Below are positions 24,062-33,099 of a DNA stretch of 60,000 nucleotides, piece by piece. The notes under the pieces are model-generated. The model saw only the letters and a program-made list of their open reading frames with translations, searched no databases and had not been told where the DNA came from. Numbering within the stretch: position 1 is the first letter of the stretch; each line of letters opens with the position of its first letter. A program made the translations under genes and the position numbers. The stretch is from assembly GCA_950295325.1 (NCBI GenBank), contig OX485803.1:59289554-59349553 (forward strand). The letters are read 5' to 3'. This DNA comes from Polytrichum commune. Taxonomy: Eukaryota; Streptophyta; Polytrichopsida; Polytrichales; Polytrichaceae.

Positions 24062-24835
24062 ATCACTTGGAACGCATCATCATTCAACACCGCTATGCCC
24101 TGCTTACAAGACTTAATTACAAACCCCCACGAGCCCCCATCAATCATCACCATACAAGAAACCAAACTATCCGCTACAAAATCCACAAAACATATTCAAA
24201 GATTATTCCCCCAATATAAACTGATTTTCAATAACACGCATACTATTACGAGAACCACACGTCAAAGAATGATCTATAGAGGATATCGAGGAGGCCTTCT
24301 ATTACTTATCCATAACAAATATGCCTTCCCTGGTAACATCTCAAAGATTCCTACTCCCGTAGCCATATCCCCATATCTCCAAATAGTACGCATAGCTAAC
24401 CTATCCTTACAACCTTGGCTCCTCATTAACATATACATGCCCTCACATGAGGAGGACCTCCCCCTCATCCCCACCATCCAAAATACCATAACTGACCACA
24501 TAAACTCACACCCTAACCACACATATATCTTATGTGGCGATTTCAACCGGGACATTGCCTTAATAGGCAGACAAAACAATCTACAAACCACACCACCACA
24601 AACGGAAGACTACCAATGGAGATCCTTTACAACTGGTCTCGAATTATCATATGTTCCAACAAATATAACATTCTCTAGACAAGGAGGCTACAATTACACA
24701 CAAAATAGCCTTATAGATGGTTTCTTTATTAAAACCCCCAATAACAACCAATACACCTCCACTACAACCCAACATACTCACCTCAATTCTGATCACTTCC
24801 CCATACAACTAAAAATCCCCCCAAATACATTCATT
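24062..24835 (+). other. APE-type endonuclease domain of ORF2
   Basis: Motifs appear in the expected order: ITWNASSFN, then IITIQETKLS (catalytic Glu), INIYMPS, ILCGDFNRDIAL (GDFN metal/catalytic motif), SLIDGFFI and LNSDHFPI (SDH). This fold nicks target DNA to prime reverse transcription in most LINEs. Confidence 0.9.
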
Positions 24836-26685
24836 GCTAAACCACCCCCCATAACTCTTGAACCGCCTCCTAGACTACTCAACCCCATTCCAAAAGACAA
24901 AATTGAAAATTTCCACATTAAATTCTTCGAAAGCAATTCAAACCACATCGATGAACTCATCATACTATTGGAGCACAACCACCTGACAAACGAACAATGG
25001 CACCTAGCCTGCAACTCATTCAATACCCTTACAGATAACATCACCACTACTGTACTAGAAACTTGTACTGCCCCACCCATCCTCATACTACCAAACAGAA
25101 TTGCCAACCAAGGAGGCTATCTTCCAAAGAAACCCCAAAAACTTTGGAAAACCCACCTATCTACCTACCACCTCGTTCGCAAGATAATCTATATCATAAA
25201 AAACAACCCTAATTGGCGTACCCACCCCATTATTACTCACGAAATAAGTAACCACACTTACGCTACCATACCCCCACCTCCAAATCCCTCTCTTCCCCAC
25301 GACTCCTGGATAGAGGAATTAGCTAGAATCGCCAAAGAAGCTAAAAACAAAGCCCGCAAAATCACAACCGAATATACCACCCTACAAGTTAAGAAAGCTA
25401 TATCTAAATACCAACAACTTTATGACAAAAGCCCAAAAACCATAAATAGAAAAGTTTTTAATAATACCGATCCCCCTCCATTAGACTGCCTAATCGATAG
25501 ATTCAACAACATCCTTACAAGCCCACAAGAAATAGCACACGAGATACACGTCCAACAATCTATCAGCAACAGGCCAACTGTCCCAACTTGCTCCTATCAA
25601 CCCGACCATACACACCATTGCATATGCGGAGTCGGACAATACCCGTGGCATGACCTTCATGGATAAACCATTGAAAAAAAAGGCGAAGCATCAATTCCCC
25701 TACACACGTACTTAGACCAACAAACCTACGACTTATGCCTTAAAAACTTAATCAATGGGAAAACTCCTGGACCTGACAAAATACCGAACACCATTTTTAA
25801 AAGTATGCCACCCAGATTTCACAAACTCCTCTTCTTATTTTTTACACACTGTTATAAACAAAAACAAATCCCCGCTTCATGGAAAACTAGCCTTACTATA
25901 CTGTTATACAAAAATGACATCCCCCACAACCTACCTAACTATAGACCCATAGCGCCCGCGAACACAATTTATAAGCTATTCACTAGCACGCTCACCAGTA
26001 TCCTATCTACGTATGGTGAAAAGTACCAAATCCTACACGACAACCAAGAAGGCTTCCGAACCGAACGATGCACCGCCAGGCAACTCCAAACCCTCATAGC
26101 CGCCTTAGAAGATGCCCGATTTACCAACCAAGACATCTATATACTGTATATTGACTTCAAAAATGCCTTTGGTTCTATCGATCACGCTAGACTCCTCGTA
26201 ATTATGAAGGACTTAGGTTATCCACAGGATGCCGTAGCCCTAGTCGGCAATATCTACTCACATTCCACTACTACATTTATAGGCGACCACTTCGTGAAAA
26301 CTCAACCGATACCCATACAACGAGGCACTATACAAGGGGACACACTGAGCCCATATCTCTTTATCATATTTCTTGAGCCACTACTTCGCTGGCTTCAACG
26401 CGGAAACAATGGATACACATTTAACACCTCTAATACAACGATATGCTCTGCAGCTTACGCAGACGACCTAGCCGCAATTTCCAATAATCTACCATCCCTC
26501 CAACATCAACTAAATAAAATTGACAAATTTTGTGAATGGGCAGGGATGGACCTTGGTATTCCGAAATGTACCATCACGGGTTGCCCTAATAAAACGAAAT
26601 TAAACCCCCAAGCCTTCAAATCACACATACAAAACACCAACATACATTTTAGAAATCAACCTATACCCATCCTAAGCCAACACGA

Positions 26686-26693
26686 GCCGTATG
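26686..26693 (+). repeat. Left 8-bp target-site duplication of nested DNA transposon
   Basis: GCCGTATG, identical to 27418-27425. Confidence 0.9.
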
Positions 26694-27417
26694 CTCGGGG
26701 GGTGCACCTTTCATTAAAACCTAGAATCACGTGCGTTCACTGCATACTCTAAAAACCCCCTATATACAAGTTATTTTTTGTGAAATGAAGTAATACACAT
26801 ACAATTGCAACAATAAATATACAAGTGACAATATGTATACACAAAAAAACATCCATTCATATATAGTCATTAACATATGTATACAAATATACTTTTGAAC
26901 AATAATCAACCCCTATAATATGTATAACAAAATATCCTAGCTTTCATCAGCAAAGTCGTTGAAATTTTTTTCATCTCCCGGATGTAACTCATAAACATTT
27001 GATTCACCAATATATGTCATTGTAGCCAATACAATTATTGTTTCTAAGTCTACCATTAAATGATCAGTAAGATCATATGTCCACTTGTTGTTAGCCCCTT
27101 TTTGATACCAACATAAACCAATCTCCACGTTTGATGGATGGTCCATCAAGTCAATTGGATCCCTATACTCCACCAAACGATTACCAAACGATTTCCAAAC
27201 GATTTCATCCAATATGAAAACTTATGATATGTAGTATGGTAACAGTACCATACAAGTACAATTATTGTATACTTTTTAAAGGCCTTCCATATATGTACGT
27301 AACTATAAATTATAACATGTATACCATATGTATACGTAATACGGCAAGGTCCAAATCAATACCCCTCATGTGCACTCACGTATACTCGTACATGTTTAGT
27401 ACAGTGCATCCCCCGAG
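26694..27417. mobile_element. Nested non-autonomous DNA transposon, 724 bp, 8-bp TSD
   Basis: Terminal inverted repeats are CTCGGGGGGTGCAC on the left and CTCGGGGGATGCAC (reverse-complemented) on the right, one mismatch in 14. The flanking duplication is GCCGTATG. It lies in the RT domain of the LINE; its removal leaves the codons for HEPYVYLGIN in frame. Composition is AT-rich, unlike the host LINE. An 8-bp duplication fits hAT, P, Merlin or KDZ-type superfamilies; the termini do not match a hAT consensus I know, so the superfamily is left open. Confidence 0.9.
26937..27212 (-). CDS. Small ORF of unknown function inside the DNA transposon
   Basis: A 91-codon minus-strand frame starting MDEIVWKSFGNRLVEYRD and ending in acidic ELHPGDEKNFNDFADES. 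No domain is recognised. Its composition looks more protein-like than neighbouring shadows, so it might be a captured host exon or transposase remnant, but chance is quite possible. Confidence 0.25.
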   Translation of the reverse strand: MDEIVWKSFGNRLVEYRDPIDLMDHPSNVEIGLCWYQKGANNKWTYDLTDHLMVDLETIIVLATMTYIGESNVYELHPGDEKNFNDFADES

Positions 27418-28362
27418 GCCGTATGTTTATCTCGGAATCAACCTAGTCCCATCACTACGATGGAAAACCCAAACACACATAACCACAAATAAACTAATCA
27501 CACAATGCAAATTACTAACCACCTGCCCCCAGCAACTATGAAACAAAAAATACAAATGGTTGACACAGTGATACGCGCAGGCATTGCCTACAGTTTCTAT
27601 GCAGTTCCATATTCATTACCCGCCATTAAGAAACTGGATAAGAGAATAATTGCCCTACACAAAACTATATGTGGACTACTGAAATGTATGTCCAATGCCG
27701 TTACCCAATTACCACAAGATATGTTCGGCACCGCAACTTTCTCCCTAAAAAATGCATACCTCACCTGTATAGGTGAGCAACTTATTAACGCCCTCAACGA
27801 TACAGGACGACTTGGGAAAATATACAATGGCTTGACCACACACATACTTGCCAAGCATGGCAGGGCACTCAACCTACCACGAATATCCCGCCAAGACTGC
27901 ATTAGATCACCGATCACACGTACATTCATCTTACTCAAAACCACAGGTGACATCCACCTCAAGAGCAAACTTGAAAAGTTTCTCCTCCTTCCCACACCAC
28001 TAGAGACACAATGGATGTACCAAGCACAATCTATTCCAACCCTCCTCCCCGCAATTTCCCTCAAATATCTCCGTAAATTTCTCCTCCACACCATCACCGA
28101 AATCAAACACATAACACACCCCAATGGCATCCACTTAATGACAAACGATGAATTCAAACTCTATTATGACCCGCCCACTAAAACAACCCAAGCCGCCTTA
28201 GACCTAGCTCGAACTCTCTTTTGCGAACCACCGTGCCAAAACCCATGCCTCAACAATTACCCGACACACACCTTATCAAACACCCTTAAAAATATATACA
28301 AAATACAATGTCACCACATCGACACAAGAGCAAGTAGACACAATGTACACCCTCCTACGCCT

Positions 28363-28379
28363 CCCCCCCCCCCCCCCCC
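28363..28379. repeat. C17 homopolymer inside ORF2
   Basis: Seventeen consecutive C encode a Pro tract between HPPTP and AYPKP. Its length happens to keep the frame. It is a likely site for slippage and sequencing error. Confidence 0.85.
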
Positions 28380-28949
28380 AGCCTACCCAAAGCCACCCTT
28401 ACATATACAAAATAACCACATACACTATCCAATACACTCTATACTAAATGATCGGCCCCATACTTACAAAGATAAAAACCAAATTACGAAAAACTACACA
28501 TCTTACCTATGCCAATGGATACTCCCAAACGAAACCATATACAATAAATGGCTCCCCCAAAAAGATTTGTTCCCATGGAACAACCAACCCACCATAATCC
28601 ATAACATTTTACTTTTAACACACTATTATATTCACAAACAACACCAACACTTCACCAACATACTACAAGTACACTTCAATGCCGACCAACTCAGAGACAC
28701 CAGATACATCCCCCCACCACAAGTCATACCCCTCTGCCATATCCACATCAATAAATGTAACCCAGACAATGACATAGAATGTAATCAAAATACCATCCAC
28801 AGCCAACATGGTGTATCACACATCTATGACAGTGACGGCCGCCACTTAATTACCATTCCCGAACAAAGATTAAAATGGTTATGGGAACAATATCACAATG
28901 CATTAAGCCAACCCCACAACCTAGAACCCCCCACACAATCATTCGAACA

Positions 28950-29350
28950 AGAAGTGGTATGGCTATACCAACGATACAAATATAGACTGCCCAAAAATGA
29001 CCCCCTTAAACTTTCACAATATACGCTCCCTAGTGTCATCCTTGAACATCTCCTTGACTCCTTCCACATCACACACTCATATTTCTCCTCGCCAGTTACA
29101 TGTCCTACCAAACTCAGACAATTTTCCTCCACATTCTCCCGCGATAAAGTCTTTGGATCAATAGGTACGGCTTTCCAACACAAATGGACAGGCAATAGAT
29201 ATGCCCATCCCCATACCGAAAGTGACACCCAACAAGCCCTCCACTGGGCAAGACTTGCCGCCCAACATAACCCAAACACAATTACCATACTTATAACAAC
29301 TGACCCAAATTGGTATCATAACCTCACCCCTCACGTCGGTCCTTTCCCGG
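28950..29350 (+). other. Possible methyltransferase-like segment in ORF2 linker
   Basis: The segment contains HSYFSSPVTCP, then DKVFGSIGTAF, KWTGNRYAHPH, an Ala-rich helix ALHWARLAAQHN and TILITTDPNWY. The order 'ASPLN...FGS.G...G..NPP...A...P.W' is that of PCIF1/Dam-like adenine methyltransferases as I remember them. The position of the catalytic NPP(F/Y) is occupied by AHPH, so activity would be doubtful. This is pattern resemblance only. Confidence 0.35.
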
Positions 29351-29567
29351 ACTCACACGTCATCACCCACTTTAAAGCAGACACCATCACATATGATGAA
29401 CCCACCATCCCGCCATAACTACAAATTGAACCCCGAACAGAAAGTCGTGACGTTCGGATATTATGTATACATCATAAAACCACATCCGTTGGCCCTACAC
29501 CCTATGCAAGTGACATGCACAACATTACAACATCATTACACGTACCCACATCATTCAACACGATTGC

Positions 29568-29572
29568 ACCAC
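29568..29572 (+). repeat. Left 5-bp target-site duplication of nested LTR element
   Basis: ACCAC, repeated at 31072-31076. Confidence 0.8.
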
Positions 29573-31071
29573 TGTGAGCCCAAAATGGTGCCCACATGTG
29601 GTGATTAACTCTTCGAAACCAATTTTAGTTTGACTTTGATGAGTTATGATTATTCACAAAACATGAAAAGAGTGAAGTGTGGTGTGGATTTAACTTTAGG
29701 CATTAGGTGGTGTTGTGTGATTATTTCAAGGTTTGATTTCAATAAGAGTATGCCTTGATAATGTGAGTAGGGGGTAAGGTGAAGCAAGGTGAGCTCCGCG
29801 GGTTAAATGCCCACTTTTGGATCCACCTTGTTAGTTTAGGAAGAAGGAAGCTTGGTGGATGGGGATTAGTCCCTACTTTGGAGGAGAAGGTTAAGGGATT
29901 GTGATTGGAGGTGCTAATCCTCTCACCCTATCCTCACCTCTCTCTCCCTCTCTCCCTCTTTGCTACTTAAGGTGTTTTTTCTCTCATTTACCTCTCTCTC
30001 CATCAAGCGCTCTCAAGGGAGCAAGCTCTTAAGAGCTTGAGCCACGTGTGTGGGTTATTAGTTTTTAGTGAAGTTAGTTAGTTAAGCTCTCTCTCTCTCT
30101 CTCTCAATGCCTCCCAAGTGAGTGAGCTCTTAGAGCTTAAAGATTGCACGTGGTGATTAGGTAGTAGTTAGTGAAATTAGCGTGTTAGATTAGTTCATTA
30201 CTTAGGAGCAAAGAAAAGAAAAGAATAAGAGAACTTATAAAACATTGGATTAGTGGATGAGAGGGTTCGTATTAAGGTGCAGCTAGTAGTTGGTTTGCCT
30301 ATTCGGGTATTGGAACTCTGTAGGATGAGACTGCAGCTGAGCTGCTGGGGCTAACAGCACCGAGACTGTGGGATGAGACTGCAGCTGAGCTGCTGGGGCT
30401 AACAGCACCGAGACAGTGGGATGAGACTGCAGCCGAGCTGCTAGTGGGGCTAACAGCACCGAGACTGTGGGATGAGACTGCAGCTGAGCTGCTGGAGGGG
30501 CTAACAACACCGAGACTGTGGGATGAGACTGCAGCCGAGCTGATTAGTAACAAACCATAATTAGGCCGTCTAGGGGTTAGCAAGGCTAAGCCCAATTAGT
30601 GGGTGTTAGCACATTAAAAACTAAATCACATTAGGCCATTTTAGTGGTGGCCAAGTAGTTAGATTCATTAGGCTAGTTGGTGCCACACGTGGGTTTGTAT
30701 GAGTGTGTTTAACCATTGAGAAAAGTGTTTTTCAACACTTGCACCTCTTGGTCAAAATAACTCACTGGCATTATTAATGGAGAATGTGGAGGATTCTTGC
30801 AATGGCAAGAAAAAGGAAGTGAAGATTAAAAGAGTGAGGGGAATGTCCTTAAGGGCATGTGTGGCTAAAACCGAGGGTTGGACTCTTGAGAAAACCAATT
30901 CTACCACAAGCCAAGAGGCTAACATTAATAAAGCACAATGAGTGAAACAATATGTGTTCCTTTGAACATGAAAATTACCTTGCACATGGTTCAAGGTTGT
31001 AGGAGATACATGTGATTCTCAAAGCCATCACCCGGACTAGGACGCTTAAGGGTGGTGGGTTTGGCCTCACA
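29573..31071. mobile_element. Nested solo-LTR-like element, 1499 bp
   Basis: It begins TGTGAGCCCAAA and ends TTTGGCCTCACA, so the termini are TG...CA within imperfect inverted repeats. The flanking 5-bp duplication is ACCAC. Deleting the element and one duplication joins the LINE codons for NTIAP and PTPINTP in frame, an independent proof of the boundaries. The size, TG/CA ends and 5-bp duplication indicate a solo LTR, or a TRIM-like element. No pol or PBS-bounded interior is visible. It contains a minisatellite and two (CT)n tracts. Confidence 0.85.
30323..30542. repeat. 48/51-bp minisatellite, five units
   Basis: GGATGAGACTGCAG begins units at 30323, 30371, 30419, 30470 and 30521, giving periods 48, 48, 51 and 51 bp. 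Every unit length is a multiple of three, so minus-strand frames read through as repeated Ser/Ala/Val peptides such as AAVSSHSLGAVSPSSS. The array is internal to the solo-LTR-like element. Confidence 0.9.
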
Positions 31072-31207
31072 ACCACCTACACCAATAAACACCCCAGTAA
31101 ACCGTTGTAAGAACTGGTCTCAACTCACATATCTGCCCCCACCACCCCTGGCCCAAAGTCACCACATTCCCCCAATCACGAACCATGCAATATGCCTACC
31201 CCCCAAA

Positions 31208-31680
31208 TTCCCCCCGCAATTTTGTTATTATACCGATGGCTCATTTATACCACCCAAAGCCCTCACACAAGAACATTGGCGCCGCAAAAAAGCAGGATAC
31301 GGCATATATAACCCCTTCAAGAACCTTCAAATTGCAAAAAGACTCCCTGGCTTACAAAATATACTCATAGCAGAACTGATGGCTATACATCACACCCTAT
31401 GCCTCCTCACCACTTCATATCGAAATGAACCAGCACATATCTTTACAGACTGTCTTAATGTTTTATACCTCCTAAACACACAAACAAAACACCCAACCTC
31501 CCACAACAGTCACCCCGACAAGACCATACTCGAACGTATAATTACGATGCTACAATCCCGTACAAAACCACCACACTACATAAAGTCAAAGCCCACACGA
31601 ATATAAGTGGTAACGAGCAAGCGGACAGATTAGCCAAACTGGGATGTGAACTAGACCATAGAGATGCCATAGCACCATAT
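31208..31680 (+). other. RNase H domain of ORF2
   Basis: The acidic motifs occur in order: CYYTDGS (Asp), LIAELMAIHHTL (Glu, about 31373), IFTDCLN (Asp, about 31448) and, after a one-base frameshift near 31582, KVKAHTNISGNEQADRLAKL (His and final Asp, to about 31640). This is the typical DEDD ribonuclease H1 arrangement found in some LINE clades. Confidence 0.9.
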
Positions 31681-32009
31681 GAACATGCCCACCCCACGCC
31701 GTACTACCTCCAAAAGGGTTGGTGGCACTCAATGCACGAAACGCCAGACAAAGGCCCCATTCGCCACCTTGGAAAATATATCATCAAATATGACAGAAAA
31801 TACAACTTAACCCTTATAGCAACCCAAACACACCAATTACACAAATGGATAGATAACAAAGATATCAACAAACCATTATCCAATGACTTTTGGAACAACC
31901 CAATTATCACAGACAAACAAAAAACATGCTTAATCAAATTCCGCACCGGACAATACATGGGGCATGCTCGGAAACAACTCTTCTTTGGAAGAACTGCCTA
32001 CCCATCCCA

Positions 32010-32560
32010 CACATGTCCTATTTGTAATTCGTTAGAAGCAGACACTTGGCTACATGTACTCCTAAAATGCAAACAACAACACATCCACGCGCTCATAACC
32101 AATAGACATAATAAAGCGGTATGGGAAATATGCAAACTTTTAGTCTCCAACCACGTAACAAGACATTACATACTTATGAACGCATGCATATACAATGACT
32201 TACCCCCCGAAAATACTGTACCAACATGGTTACTACCATGCACATGTCACACCCCGCGCTGCCATTGCAACGCTAGGCTCAAACCAGATATACTATGCAT
32301 CTTAGGCCACCCATACAACTCCCCTCCACCAGACGCACCTACACCGGTAACTACTATACAATTCTTCATTGAATTCACATATTGTAATGATCGATTCTCT
32401 ACTGAAACAACGGCCAGGAAAATAACAAAATATCAACCACTCATCAACGATATAATTGCACGCGGTTGGAACGTAGCCCCACTTATTGTATTAGCATCAG
32501 GTGCCAGAGCTACCACTCACATCCCCTCGATGAATGAACTAGCCACGAAGCTTAAACTTC
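32010..32560 (+). other. CCHC finger and RLE-type (R2-like) nuclease segment of ORF2
   Basis: A finger of form CX2CX9HX4C (CPICNSLEADTWLHVLLKC) is followed by an RHNKAVWEI phrase, as in R2-group elements. Then come ARLKPDILCILG (KPD), FFIEFTYCNDRF (acidic residue on a beta strand) and ARKITKYQPL (Lys). In R2 the restriction-like endonuclease has CCHC, then (R/K)PD, then D/E, then K..KY in this order. The match is by motif order, not alignment; Glu replaces the usual Asp. Confidence is high for the finger and moderate for the nuclease. Confidence 0.65.
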
Positions 32561-32881
32561 CCACATCACAAATAAGAAGTACATTCAAACAAATAAATAT
32601 TATCGCCATACAATACGCACACACCATATTGATCCATAAACGACGGATAGAAAACAGACAATCCATCACCGGTTTACAAAATCCCACCTAAATTACTGCA
32701 CACCCCGCCTTTTGGTTTACTGGTAACATCACCAGTTACTAAAATAGTGTCTACTCCCTTAACGGGTGAAGTAGTATTACATCCAACGCCAATGCCCTGG
32801 GGTTTGGCCACGGATGTCCTACGAACAGACACTTTATTCACTCCGGCCCCTGAGAGGGACTGGAGTTCTTCTTCTTCTTCT

Positions 32882-32892
32882 TAGTTGGGAGG
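32882..32892 (+). repeat. 3' target-site duplication of the LINE
   Basis: TAGTTGGGAGG immediately after the (TTC)n tail, identical to 17622-17632. Confidence 0.85.
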
Positions 32893-33099
32893 TGAAAACT
32901 TGAGAACAATCCATATCTTTTTCAAGGAACCCAAATCCATGCCCTTTTAACTTTTTCATCACACCAAATGTGAAGGCTACATGTGTGATTCTTCACGGCT
33001 TTAAGGGACTCTACGTATTAAGATTGGGAGGGGGTGTATCATAAATGAGTTTGTCTACCATGGTGGGAGCCAACGACATTGATTCTCCCAATGAGTGTG

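Larger units (their letters stand above)
25745..27540 (+). other. Reverse transcriptase domain of ORF2 (interrupted)
   Basis: Blocks seen: NGKTPGPDKIPN, NYRPIAPANTIYKLF, DNQEGFR, ILYIDFKNAFGSIDH, PIQRGTIQGDTLSPYLF, and the catalytic AAYADDLA (YADD at 26456-26467). At 26693 the frame is broken by a 724-bp DNA transposon, after which YLGINLVPSLRW (the late RT motif) resumes. Without that insertion the domain is contiguous. Confidence 0.93.
23022..32691 (+). pseudogene. LINE ORF2 polyprotein (multiple lesions, two nested insertions)
   Basis: ATG at 23022 overlaps the ORF1 stop (ATGAATAG). Reading order is a hydrophobic N-terminus, 2A-like motif, APE endonuclease, reverse transcriptase, long linker, RNase H, CCHC finger and RLE-like nuclease. 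The last stop ends at 32691. Lesions visible: frameshift just after the 2A-like motif (about 23412), frame change near 23616-23657, TAA at 23975, TAA at 25664, frameshift in the C-run near 27530, TAA near 29416, and a one-base loss in an A-run near 31582. A DNA transposon (26694-27417) and an LTR-like element (29573-31071) interrupt it. Removing each, with one copy of its duplication, restores the frame. Length without insertions is roughly 2,470 codons. Confidence 0.85.
17633..32881 (+). mobile_element. Full-length, decayed non-LTR retrotransposon with APE- and RLE-type endonuclease signatures
   Basis: Bounded by an 11-bp duplication (TAGTTGGGAGG) and ending in a (TTC)5 tail at 32866-32881, with no LTRs of its own. 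It spans 15.2 kb, about 13.0 kb once two nested insertions are removed. The order is a 2.8-kb 5' region, ORF1 and ORF2. ORF2 has 2A-like, APE endonuclease, reverse transcriptase, linker, RNase H, zinc finger and RLE-like segments. The plus strand is strongly A/C-rich and G-poor (4 G in 60 bases at 18841-18900). The layout resembles what I remember of the Dualen/RandI clade of Chlamydomonas. The copy has several stops and frameshifts and cannot be autonomous. It sits among Ty3 LTR-like repeats. Confidence 0.85.

Noticed and set aside
30323-30542. CRISPR-like array
   Set aside because: Units are contiguous without distinct spacers, in a plant nuclear context; it is a minisatellite.
30283-30595. 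Minus-strand ORFs over the 48/51-bp repeats as genes
   Set aside because: They exist because unit lengths are multiples of three; no start context, domain or splice support. Kept only as an observation.
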